Origin: Gammaproteobacteria bacterium
GTDB taxonomy: Bacteria; Pseudomonadota; Gammaproteobacteria; Pseudomonadales; Pseudohongiellaceae
Assembly: GCA_024639905.1 (NCBI GenBank)
Contig: JAHEGE010000001.1
Coordinates: 496,001-560,000 of the forward strand
DNA: 64,000 nucleotides
Direction of reading: 5' to 3'
The position numbers and the translations under genes are program-made. Below are positions 18,345-25,568 of this stretch, in pieces. Each line of letters starts with the position of its first letter. Position 1 is the stretch's first letter. Under the pieces are notes generated by a model, which ran no database searches, was not told the origin of the DNA, and saw nothing but the letters and a program-made list of their open reading frames with translations.

Positions 18345-20333
18345 CTAGCGATTCGCTCGGTTGTCTATTAGCTGCGCAACAACCTCGGGGTCAGCCAGCG
18401 TCGTCGTGTCGCCCAAATTGTCGAGCTCGTTGGCGGCGATCTTGCGGAGAATCCTGCGCATGATTTTCCCCGAGCGCGTCTTCGGGAGTCCGGGCGCGAA
18501 CTGAATAATCTCAGGACGCGCGAAGGCGCCAATTTCACTCGCGACAAAACTGCGTAGCGCCGCGTTAAGTTCGTCGGATGCGTTAACGCCGCCCATCAGC
18601 GTGACATAGGCATAGATGCCTTGGCCCTTGATGTCGTGTGGGTAGCCGACCACGGCGGCTTCTGCCACGCTCTCATGCAGCACCAGCGCGCTTTCGATTT
18701 CGGCTGTGCCGAGGCGGTGGCCAGACACATTTATCACGTCATCTACGCGACCGGTAATCCAGTAATAGCCGTCGGCGTCGCGTTGCGCGCTGTCGCCCGT
18801 GAAATAGTAACCGGGATACGCAGCAAAGTAGGTGTCGATGCAGCGCTGATGATCGCCATACAGTGTGCGCAGTTGACTCGGCCAGCTCTGTGCAAGCACT
18901 AAATTACCAGTCGCCTCGCCTTCGAGTTCGCGACCTTCGGCATCAAGCAGTGCAGGCTTTACGCCGAAAAACGGCAGTGTCGCCGAGCCGGGCTTAAGGT
19001 CGGTCACGCCGGGCAGGGGGGTGATCATAATGGCGCCGGTTTCGGTCTGCCACCAGGTGTCGACGATCGCGCAGCGGCCTTCGCCGACGACATGGTAATA
19101 CCATTCCCATGCCTCGGGATTGATCGGTTCGCCGACGCTACCGAGCAGGCGCAGGGAGCTGCGTGAAGTGCTCGTGACCGGTGCATCGCCTGAGGCCATC
19201 AATGCGCGTATCGCCGTGGGCGCTGTGTAGAATAAATTCACTTGGTGTTTGTCGATTACCTGCCAAAAGCGCGAGGCATCGGGATAAGTGGGCACGCCTT
19301 CGAACATCAGCGTCGTCGCCCCGTTCGCGAGTGGCCCATAGACGATATAGCTGTGGCCGGTAACCCAGCCGACGTCGGCGGTACACCAGTACACGTCACC
19401 CTCGTGGTAATCGAATACATACTTGTGGGTCATGCTCGCGCCGAGCAGATAGCCTGCGCTCGTGTGCAACACGCCTTTAGGCTTGCCGGTTGAGCCCGAG
19501 GTGTAGAGGATGAATAGCGGGTCTTCTGCTGCCATCAGCTCGATGGGGCAGTCGCTGCTCGCCGCACTCGTGCTCTGGTGATAACACACGTCGCGCGCCT
19601 CGTTCCACGCGACTTTGGCGTGGGTGCGGCGCACGACAAAGACAGAGTGGACGTCAGGACAGTCCGCGAGCGCGGCATCGACATTAGCCTTTAGGGGGAT
19701 CGTGCGACCACCGCGAACGCCTTCGTCGGCGGTAATCACCACGCGGCAGTCTGAATCTAGAATGCGGTCTTTAATCGACTCGGGTGAAAAGCCACCGAAG
19801 ACCACCGAGTGCACCGCGCCGATTCGCGCGCAGGCAAGCATCGCGTAGGCCGCCTCGGGCACCATGGGCAGGTAAAGGCACACGCGATCGCCTTTGCCCA
19901 CGCCGCGCGCCTTGAGGGCGTTGGCTAGGCGACACACGGCCTCGTGTAGCTGTTTGTAGGTGATGTGCTCAGAGTCGCTAGGCTCATCGCCCTCCCAGAT
20001 GATTGCGGTTTGTGCGCTGCGATGTTCGAGATGCCGGTCTATGCAGTTGTAAGCGACGTTGAGGCGGGCACCGTCGAACCAAGTTGACTCTGCCTTGGCG
20101 AAGTCGCCTTCGTGCACTCGCCTCCAGGGTTCATGCCAATGCAGCAGGCGACCGGCTTGCTCCGCCCAAAACTCGTCCGGATTGTCTATCGACTGGCGGT
20201 AGAGCGTTTCGTATTGCGCTTTGTCGAGGTGGCTGCGGGCTGCGGCTGCTGGGGTGACCGGATAGAGCTTGCTTGTAGACGTAGGCTTGCTGGACATCTT
20301 ATTGGGCATCTCATTAGATAGGTTATCGGACAT
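18345..20333 (-). CDS. acsA: Acetyl-coenzyme A synthetase
   Basis: 662 residues. The enzyme activates acetate to acetyl-CoA through acetyl-AMP. ANL-superfamily motifs are all present: [19 protein letters not shown] (P-loop, about 265-283), [48 protein letters not shown] (about 515-545), and the acetylatable lysine in [15 protein letters not shown]. It follows panC after 156 bp on the same strand. In Pseudomonas acs genes are a classic carbon-catabolite-controlled target, which fits the CbrAB locus 4 kb away and the acetate-type symporter at 41-43 kb, although I see no clear CA motif at this start. Internal ATGs at codons 9 and 13 are alternative starts. Confidence 0.96.
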   Translation of the reverse strand: MSDNLSNEMPNKMSSKPTSTSKLYPVTPAAAARSHLDKAQYETLYRQSIDNPDEFWAEQAGRLLHWHEPWRRVHEGDFAKAESTWFDGARLNVAYNCIDRHLEHRSAQTAIIWEGDEPSDSEHITYKQLHEAVCRLANALKARGVGKGDRVCLYLPMVPEAAYAMLACARIGAVHSVVFGGFSPESIKDRILDSDCRVVITADEGVRGGRTIPLKANVDAALADCPDVHSVFVVRRTHAKVAWNEARDVCYHQSTSAASSDCPIELMAAEDPLFILYTSGSTGKPKGVLHTSAGYLLGASMTHKYVFDYHEGDVYWCTADVGWVTGHSYIVYGPLANGATTLMFEGVPTYPDASRFWQVIDKHQVNLFYTAPTAIRALMASGDAPVTSTSRSSLRLLGSVGEPINPEAWEWYYHVVGEGRCAIVDTWWQTETGAIMITPLPGVTDLKPGSATLPFFGVKPALLDAEGRELEGEATGNLVLAQSWPSQLRTLYGDHQRCIDTYFAAYPGYYFTGDSAQRDADGYYWITGRVDDVINVSGHRLGTAEIESALVLHESVAEAAVVGYPHDIKGQGIYAYVTLMGGVNASDELNAALRSFVASEIGAFARPEIIQFAPGLPKTRSGKIMRRILRKIAANELDNLGDTTTLADPEVVAQLIDNRANR

Positions 20334-20489
20334 GGTGGCGTTCCATACTCAAAAGTCGGCACTGCTAGTCACCCGCGAGGGCAGAGCGGATGGGAGGCTA
20401 GGCGAGGTCTTGAGTATGCCGCAAAGCCGGTGCTGTCTCAACGCGGCCCCGCGCTCTAGCGAGACCTAAAGAGACGGCTAATGAGACAG

Positions 20490-21332
20490 TTAAAGAGAGA
20501 CGCGGAGGTTATCGATGAGGCGCGTGGTGCCGAGGAATGCAGCGGCAACTAGCACCAGCTCCCGGTCCGACGCAGCAGCTGGGGCCAAGGTATGCGCGTT
20601 GGCGATGCCGAAATAGTCGGTGCGCAGGCCGGCGGCCTCGAGCGCCGCGCGCGCCTCCTCCTCAAGAGAGGCGAAGTCTTTGACGCCAGCTTCGAGCTTT
20701 CGCGCTAGCTGCTTGAGCGTCGCATAAAGCACCGGCGCGACGGCCTTCTCTTGGCTCGATAAATAGCCGTTTCGAGAACTCAGTGCGAGGCCGCTGTCCT
20801 CTCGCTGCGTCGCGATACCGTGGATCTCGATGGGCAGGGCGAGGTCGGCGGTCAGCTTGCGAATGATCAAATACTGTTGATAGTCCTTGAGGCCGAAATA
20901 GGCATCGTCAGGCTGCACGATATTAAACAGCTTCGTGACGACCGTGGCGACGCCGTCGAAGTGTCCTGGGCGGCTCGCGCCGCAGAAGTGTGTGCCGAGT
21001 TCGGGGACGTGGACTCGGGTGCAGGTGTCTGGTGTGGCGCCATAGAGTTCTTCAGCGGAAGGCAAGAATAAGGCGTCGCAGCCGGCGGCTTGCAGCGCCT
21101 TTCGATCAGCTTCAAGCGTGCGCGGATAGGCGTCTAGGTCTTCACCCGGGCCGAACTGGAGCGGGTTGACGAAGATGCTCGCGGCCACGAGTGCATTGCG
21201 CCGCTTCGCCTCTGCAACGAGCGCGAGATGTCCGGCGTGCAGGTTGCCCATCGTGGGGACAAAGCCGAGCGTGCGCGTGCCGCGTTCTCGCAGGCTTGCC
21301 CTCAATGTAGTGATGGAGGAGAACTCTTGCAT
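20490..21332 (-). CDS. panC: Pantothenate synthetase
   Basis: 280 residues, the family norm. It joins pantoate and beta-alanine with ATP to make pantothenate in CoA biosynthesis. The nucleotidyl-transferase motif is FVPTMGNLHAGHLALV (His-x-x-His type, about 24-39); FVNPLQFGPGEDLDAYPRT, GLKDYQQYLIIRKL and LALSSRNGYLS (KMSKS-like SSRN) complete the active site. The start is 12 bp after the panB stop, so panB-panC form an operon. panD is not next to them. Confidence 0.96.
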   Translation of the reverse strand: MQEFSSITTLRASLRERGTRTLGFVPTMGNLHAGHLALVAEAKRRNALVAASIFVNPLQFGPGEDLDAYPRTLEADRKALQAAGCDALFLPSAEELYGATPDTCTRVHVPELGTHFCGASRPGHFDGVATVVTKLFNIVQPDDAYFGLKDYQQYLIIRKLTADLALPIEIHGIATQREDSGLALSSRNGYLSSQEKAVAPVLYATLKQLARKLEAGVKDFASLEEEARAALEAAGLRTDYFGIANAHTLAPAAASDRELVLVAAAFLGTTRLIDNLRVSL

Positions 21333-21344
21333 GGGGGAGGAGAT

Positions 21345-22157
21345 CTAATTAAAGCAGTGTTCGGGCGCTGGAAACGCTTGGGATTTGACGTCGGCAACGT
21401 AGTTGCGCAGCGCACCTGGAATGCCGTCGTCGGAGCCAACGAGGAAATTCTTCACGAATTTTGGCGTAATGGGTGAGACTCCCAACACGTCATGTAACAC
21501 CATAATTTGTCCCGTCGTATCAGGCCCTGCACCGATTCCGATGACGGGTATAGCGAGGCTGTCGGTGACCAGTTTGGCGAGCTCGCGCGGCACGCATTCA
21601 AGGAGTAACACGCTGGCCCCCGCTGCTTCTAATAGCTTGGCCTCGTCGAGAATCGCCTGCGCTTGTTCCGTGTCGCGCCCCTGCACGTGGAAGCCACCAA
21701 TACGATTTACCGACTGCGGCGTTAAGCCCATGTGCGCACACACGGGGATGCCGCGCTCGGACAGTAGGCGGGTGGTGTTTTCTATCCACGCGCCGCCTTC
21801 GAGTTTGACCATGTGTGCACCGGCGCGCATGAGCGCTGCGGAATTCTCTAGTGTCTGTGTCTCCGACGCATAGCTCATGAAGGGCAGGTCGGCGACTAAA
21901 AGAGCCCCCTGGTTGCCGCGTTTTACACACTGCATGTGATAGACCATGTCATCCATGGTAACGGGCAGCGTGCTGTCGTGGCCTTGCAGAACCATGCCCA
22001 GAGAGTCGCCTACCAATAACACCTCGACGCCGGCGGCGCTGGCGATTCCCGCAAAACACGCATCGTAAGCGGTGAGGCAGGCGAACTTCTCGCCTCGGGC
22101 CTTGATGCCTTGCAACGTGGTTAGGGTGACGTTTTTGGTCTTGCTTTGGGTGCTCAT
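21345..22157 (-). CDS. panB: 3-methyl-2-oxobutanoate hydroxymethyltransferase (ketopantoate hydroxymethyltransferase)
   Basis: 270 residues. It uses 5,10-methylene-THF to convert 2-ketoisovalerate to ketopantoate, the first step towards pantothenate. Motifs seen: [34 protein letters not shown] (metal-binding VGDS region), [14 protein letters not shown] [43 protein letters not shown] and [21 protein letters not shown]. It lies 50 bp after pcnB. In Pseudomonas folK sits between pcnB and panB; it is absent here. Confidence 0.96.
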   Translation of the reverse strand: MSTQSKTKNVTLTTLQGIKARGEKFACLTAYDACFAGIASAAGVEVLLVGDSLGMVLQGHDSTLPVTMDDMVYHMQCVKRGNQGALLVADLPFMSYASETQTLENSAALMRAGAHMVKLEGGAWIENTTRLLSERGIPVCAHMGLTPQSVNRIGGFHVQGRDTEQAQAILDEAKLLEAAGASVLLLECVPRELAKLVTDSLAIPVIGIGAGPDTTGQIMVLHDVLGVSPITPKFVKNFLVGSDDGIPGALRNYVADVKSQAFPAPEHCFN

Positions 22158-22207
22158 GGGGCGGAGTGTACTCCTATTCGTGCAGGTGTGAAGGAGGGCG
22201 TTGGGTT

Positions 22208-23563
22208 TTAGCTTTGAGGTTTACGGCGGCGCGTTTTTCGGCGCGGTCGCTGTTCGCGAGGCAGCTGGTCGAGTAGCGCTTCCCGCTCATCCTCGCCCGC
22301 CTCTTGGAACTCTGTCCACCACGCGCCAATGCCGCCAAGATTCTCGCCGCCCTCTTCACGCAGCAAGAGGAAGTCGTAGGCGGCGCGAAAGCGAGGGTGT
22401 TCGAATACACCTTCAACCGCTCGGCGATTACGTTGTTCGAGCCGCGCTTGCAGCTCCCAAATCTCTTTGCTGACTTGGGTGAAACGCTTGGGAATAGAAG
22501 TGTAGGTTAGCTGCTCTGCGATGGCGCTATTGGCCGCCGCATTCAACTGCTGTCCGGGGTTTAGTTTAGGCAGCGGATGCAATGCCAGCTTTAACTGAAT
22601 AACCGGCCAAAGCAGTGCCGCGTAGAGGAAGGCGGGCGTCACGGACTTGCCGTCGGCGAGCCTATTGTCGGTGTTGCGCAGTGCCAGTTGCAGCAGCTCT
22701 GCTGCCTGTTCGCGACCGCGGAATGGCGTAAGCAATGCGCGCAGCGTGGGCGCAAACAAATAATTGCCCGGCTGGTATTTGCGTAGCAGCTCCCAAGTAG
22801 CCTCAGCCTGGCCGCTGGCTAGCAGCTTTATTGTCTCGTCGAAGAGCCGCGCAGGGGAGATAGACTCGAGCAGGTAGGCGAGTTCGTTAATCGGTGCGAG
22901 GGTCTTCTCTTCGATATCGAAATCGAGTTTGGCGCTAAAGCGCAGCGCACGCAGCATGCGCACCGGGTCCTCTTTGTAGCGCGCCTCAGGATCGCCGATC
23001 ATGCGAATCTTACGATTCTTAAGGTCTTGCATACCTGTACTGAAGTCCAGGATCGAGAAATTGGTGGTCGTGTAATACAGCGCGTTAACGGTGAAGTCGC
23101 GGCGCAGGGCGTCTTCGTCGACGTTGCCGTAGACGTTGTCGCGCAGGATCATGCCTGCAGTTGAGTGCGCAGAGTCGAGGTGACGAATGCCTCGCCTAGA
23201 ACTGTTTTCGCCGAGCTCAACGTTCACGTCATGGGGGGCGCGGAAGGTCGTTGCTTCGATGATCTCGCGGCCATAGCGTAGGTGCACAATTTTGAAGCGC
23301 CGTCCGATAATGCGTGAGTTACGGAACAGGCTGCGCAGCTCTTCGGGGGTAGCATCGGTCGCGATGTCGAAGTCTTTCGGGCGTTTGCCCAGCAATAAGT
23401 CGCGCACACCGCCGCCCACCAAATAGCCTTGGTATCCAGCGTCGTCGAGCTTGCGCAAAACACTCAATGCGTTCTCGGATATATGCCGACGCGACACGCT
23501 GTGCTCGTCGCGGGGAATGACGGTTGCCTTCTCGAGGCCAGGGGGGAGTGCGTTAGTGTGCAT
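22208..23563 (-). CDS. pcnB: Poly(A) polymerase I
   Basis: 451 residues from the ATG at 23563. PcnB adds 3' A-tails that promote RNA decay. The class II nucleotidyltransferase head is visible: [34 protein letters not shown] (about 43-76), with the FDIAT catalytic aspartates, then [11 protein letters not shown] and the RNA-binding region [16 protein letters not shown]. The C-terminal tail is basic ([17 protein letters not shown]). The open frame continues upstream to 23716, but that extension runs into the terminator of the preceding small RNA, so I start at [10 protein letters not shown]. The position after cbrB and the small-RNA gene matches Pseudomonas gene order. Confidence 0.93.
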   Translation of the reverse strand: MHTNALPPGLEKATVIPRDEHSVSRRHISENALSVLRKLDDAGYQGYLVGGGVRDLLLGKRPKDFDIATDATPEELRSLFRNSRIIGRRFKIVHLRYGREIIEATTFRAPHDVNVELGENSSRRGIRHLDSAHSTAGMILRDNVYGNVDEDALRRDFTVNALYYTTTNFSILDFSTGMQDLKNRKIRMIGDPEARYKEDPVRMLRALRFSAKLDFDIEEKTLAPINELAYLLESISPARLFDETIKLLASGQAEATWELLRKYQPGNYLFAPTLRALLTPFRGREQAAELLQLALRNTDNRLADGKSVTPAFLYAALLWPVIQLKLALHPLPKLNPGQQLNAAANSAIAEQLTYTSIPKRFTQVSKEIWELQARLEQRNRRAVEGVFEHPRFRAAYDFLLLREEGGENLGGIGAWWTEFQEAGEDEREALLDQLPREQRPRRKTRRRKPQS

Positions 23564-23696
23564 TAATTGCAGGGTATCTCGCGGTCTGCTCGCCTTGCGA
23601 GCGAAAACGGCATAATACACCGATGCCCCGAAATTAAAAGGCGCTGTGCGTGGGCTTGATGCGAGTTGGCGGGAAAATACCGGTAAAGAAGAAATG

Positions 23697-23719
23697 AAAA
23701 AGGGATACCGAAGCATCCC
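23697..23719 (-). terminator. Intrinsic terminator of the CrcZ-like RNA
   Basis: On the minus strand GGGATGC-TTCG-GTATCCC forms a 7-bp stem (one G-U pair) closed by a C(UUCG)G tetraloop and followed directly by five T residues. It ends about 130 bp before the pcnB start. Confidence 0.9.
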
Positions 23720-23944
23720 CTTAATGGTCGAACAATCTCACTCAGCTGAGCGTGACGGTCCGAAACGATTGCGCTAATAGCCCCTGCTTGTTTTTGATCT
23801 TGGGTGTCTAATCAGGCGAATCTCAAAATATTGCTATTGTTTTTATCTCGTTCAGTGCACCAACCTAGTGTTGCTCAAATGTGAAGCCTGTGTGCCATTT
23901 TTGTTTTTATTGGAACTTATTATTTTTATTTATTGTTATTGTGA
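23697..23944 (-). ncRNA. crcZ: CrcZ/CrcY-type small RNA, predicted Hfq/Crc decoy
   Basis: Between cbrB and pcnB, the position of crcZ in Pseudomonas, lies about 248 nt without a plausible reading frame. Its predicted 5' end (about 23944) is set by a sigma-54 promoter and its 3' end by a UUCG terminator. On the minus strand it has four groups of AANAANAA motifs: 23917-23940 (AATAACAA, AACAATAA, AATAATAA), 23898-23911 (AAAAACAA), 23837-23844 (AAAAACAA) and 23788-23795 (AAAAACAA). In Pseudomonas such motifs bind Hfq helped by Crc, and CrcZ relieves catabolite repression by sequestering them. P. aeruginosa CrcZ is about 400 nt, so this one is shorter. Function is inferred from motif content, promoter type and synteny; no sequence alignment was made. 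Confidence 0.82.
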
Positions 23945-23954
23945 TCCAACATTT

Positions 23955-23970
23955 AGCATTAAGCGTGCCA
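23955..23970 (-). promoter_or_regulatory. Sigma-54 promoter of the CrcZ-like RNA
   Basis: Reading the minus strand: TGGCACG-CTTA-ATGCT. The -24 half is a perfect match to TGGCACG and the -12 half ATGCT differs from TTGCW by one base, with exact GG-to-GC spacing. The start site would be about 23944, just before the A-rich region. The RpoN gene is in the same window (47.2-48.7 kb). Confidence 0.9.
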
Positions 23971-23989
23971 CAAAAAAATAAATTAATAA

Positions 23990-24002
23990 AATCAATAATT
24001 TA
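23990..24002 (+). promoter_or_regulatory. IHF-consensus site between activator site and sigma-54 promoter
   Basis: AATCAATAATTTA matches the IHF consensus WATCAANNNNTTR at every position. It is centred about 52 bp upstream of the predicted small-RNA start, within a strongly AT-rich stretch, where IHF bending would bring CbrB to the polymerase. IHF is required for crcZ expression in P. aeruginosa. Confidence 0.75.
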
Positions 24003-24043
24003 TGATTTCTTGGCAAATTAGCGGTTCGCTTAGAGAGCAACGT

Positions 24044-24090
24044 TGTTACGATTAGGCTCGTATTATGTGGGTAGATGGGTAGCAGTAACA
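24044..24090. promoter_or_regulatory. Inverted repeat TGTTAC-N35-GTAACA, candidate CbrB upstream activating sequence
   Basis: On the minus strand TGTTAC (24085-24090) and GTAACA (24044-24049) form perfect 6-bp inverted arms 35 bp apart, about 100-146 bp upstream of the predicted start. Position suits an enhancer-binding protein such as CbrB. Assignment to CbrB is an inference from position; the published consensus was not compared base by base. Confidence 0.5.
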
Positions 24091-24096
24091 GTCTGC

Positions 24097-25476
24097 CTAG
24101 GCTTCTTGCTTCTTCTTTCGGGGGATGCCGAAGCGTTGGCGGCGCTCCCAGAGGCATTTGCGACTAATGCCAAGCTTCTTCGCGAGCTGGGTTTCATTCA
24201 TCGAATCTTCATGCTCAACGACGAAGCGTTGGAAATAGTCTTCGAGTGAGAGGTCTTCCATCGGCGCCGATTGCGGCCCCTCTGAGCTTTCGGATGCCGC
24301 TGACCCTGCAGCTGGCGCGACGCGCTCAATCTCTATGGCCAGTAACTCCTCGCCGATCAGCTCCCCTTCTGCGAGGACTACGGCCCGTTCGATGGCGTTT
24401 TCAAGTTCGCGAACGTTTCCCGGCCACGTGTATTTTGCGATCGCGCGACTAGCCTCACCAGCAAAGCTAAGCATAGGCGTCTTCAATCGTTTGCAAGTGC
24501 GTTGCAGGATGGCGTCTGCGAGTTCGAGGATGTCATTGCCGCGGTCTCTAAGCGGTGGCAGTAGGAGAGTCATAACGTTGATGCGGTAATACAGATCTTC
24601 GCGAAAGAGACCGTCAACCACGAGCTGCTTGAGGTCGCGATGGGTGGCGACGACGAGGCGGACGTCGACTTTCTTAGACTGCACTGAGCCTACTTTGCGA
24701 ATCTCGCTCTCTTGCAATACGCGAAGGAGTCGCGCCTGTGCTTCGAGGGGCAGCTCACCGATTTCATCGAGGAAAAGTGTGCTGCCGTGGGCTGCTTCGA
24801 CAAGACCCGTGCGGGTCGCCGTGGCGCCAGTAAACGCCCCTTTCTCGTGCCCGAACAGCTCGGACTCGATAAGGTTCTCAGGTATTGCTGCGCAGTTGAC
24901 CGAGATCATTTCCTTCTCGCCGCGGCTGCTGAGGTTGTGAAGCGCGCGAGCGACAAGTTCTTTACCTGTGCCCGATTCGCCATTGATGAGCACGGTCGAA
25001 TTGGTGAGCGCGACTTTCCGGATGCGGCGGAATAGCTCCATCATCTGTGGGCAGCTACCAATCATGCCGAGCACGGGCGGTTCGAATTCGTCTTCGCCCA
25101 CCTCGTCGCTTTCGCGAGCACCGTGGTCGCGGAGCACCTTGGCCACCGATTCGATCAACTCGGCGTGTTCAAATGGCTTGGCGATATAATCCACAGCGCC
25201 CAGCTTCATCGAGTCGATCGCGGAGCGGATGCTGGAATAGCTGGTCATGATGAGAACAGGGCAGCGTGTAGCCTTGATCAGATCTGTGCCGGGGGCGCCG
25301 GGCAGCCTGAGGTCGCTGAGTATTACGTCGAAACCATTGATGTCGTGCTCTTGCAATGCCTCTTGTACGCTGCCTGCCTCGCTAACGCGATAATCGTGGC
25401 GTTCGAGTAGGCGCCGTAGCGAGCTCCGAATGATGGCTTCGTCCTCGACGACGAGAATATGAGGTCCTGCTGTCAT
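24097..25476 (-). CDS. cbrB: Sigma-54-dependent response regulator CbrB
   Basis: 459 residues. Receiver domain (6-120) with acidic pocket VVEDE, phospho-acceptor Asp in ILSDLRLPG and conserved Lys in YIAKPFEH; AAA+ domain (about 140-370) with Walker A GESGTGKELVARALH, the sigma-54 contact loop HEKGAFTGAT and Walker B LFLDEIGELP; Fis-type HTH at the end (QLAKKLGISRKCLWERRQRFGI). Length and layout match Pseudomonas CbrB (about 478). It lies 92 bp after its histidine kinase gene. Its expected direct target, a sigma-54 small-RNA promoter, lies directly downstream. An NtrC-like regulator of another pathway would be the alternative, but the CbrA-type partner argues against that. Confidence 0.93.
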   Translation of the reverse strand: MTAGPHILVVEDEAIIRSSLRRLLERHDYRVSEAGSVQEALQEHDINGFDVILSDLRLPGAPGTDLIKATRCPVLIMTSYSSIRSAIDSMKLGAVDYIAKPFEHAELIESVAKVLRDHGARESDEVGEDEFEPPVLGMIGSCPQMMELFRRIRKVALTNSTVLINGESGTGKELVARALHNLSSRGEKEMISVNCAAIPENLIESELFGHEKGAFTGATATRTGLVEAAHGSTLFLDEIGELPLEAQARLLRVLQESEIRKVGSVQSKKVDVRLVVATHRDLKQLVVDGLFREDLYYRINVMTLLLPPLRDRGNDILELADAILQRTCKRLKTPMLSFAGEASRAIAKYTWPGNVRELENAIERAVVLAEGELIGEELLAIEIERVAPAAGSAASESSEGPQSAPMEDLSLEDYFQRFVVEHEDSMNETQLAKKLGISRKCLWERRQRFGIPRKKKQEA

Positions 25477-25568
25477 GCGCCTGCTCTGATTGTCTGGTGA
25501 CTCATAAAATTTCGACCGATACCGCTCTTGGCTCTTAGGCCTTACTCAGCGCTCCAGTGTCGTGCCTG

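Noticed and set aside
20334..20489. Search for a CA motif or sigma-54 promoter upstream of acsA
   Set aside because: No AANAANAA or TGGCAC-N5-TTGC match was found, although acs genes are catabolite-controlled in Pseudomonas.
23564..23716. Upstream extension of pcnB by 51 codons
   Set aside because: It runs through the UUCG terminator of the CrcZ-like RNA and lacks conserved residues, so the ATG at 23563 is preferred.
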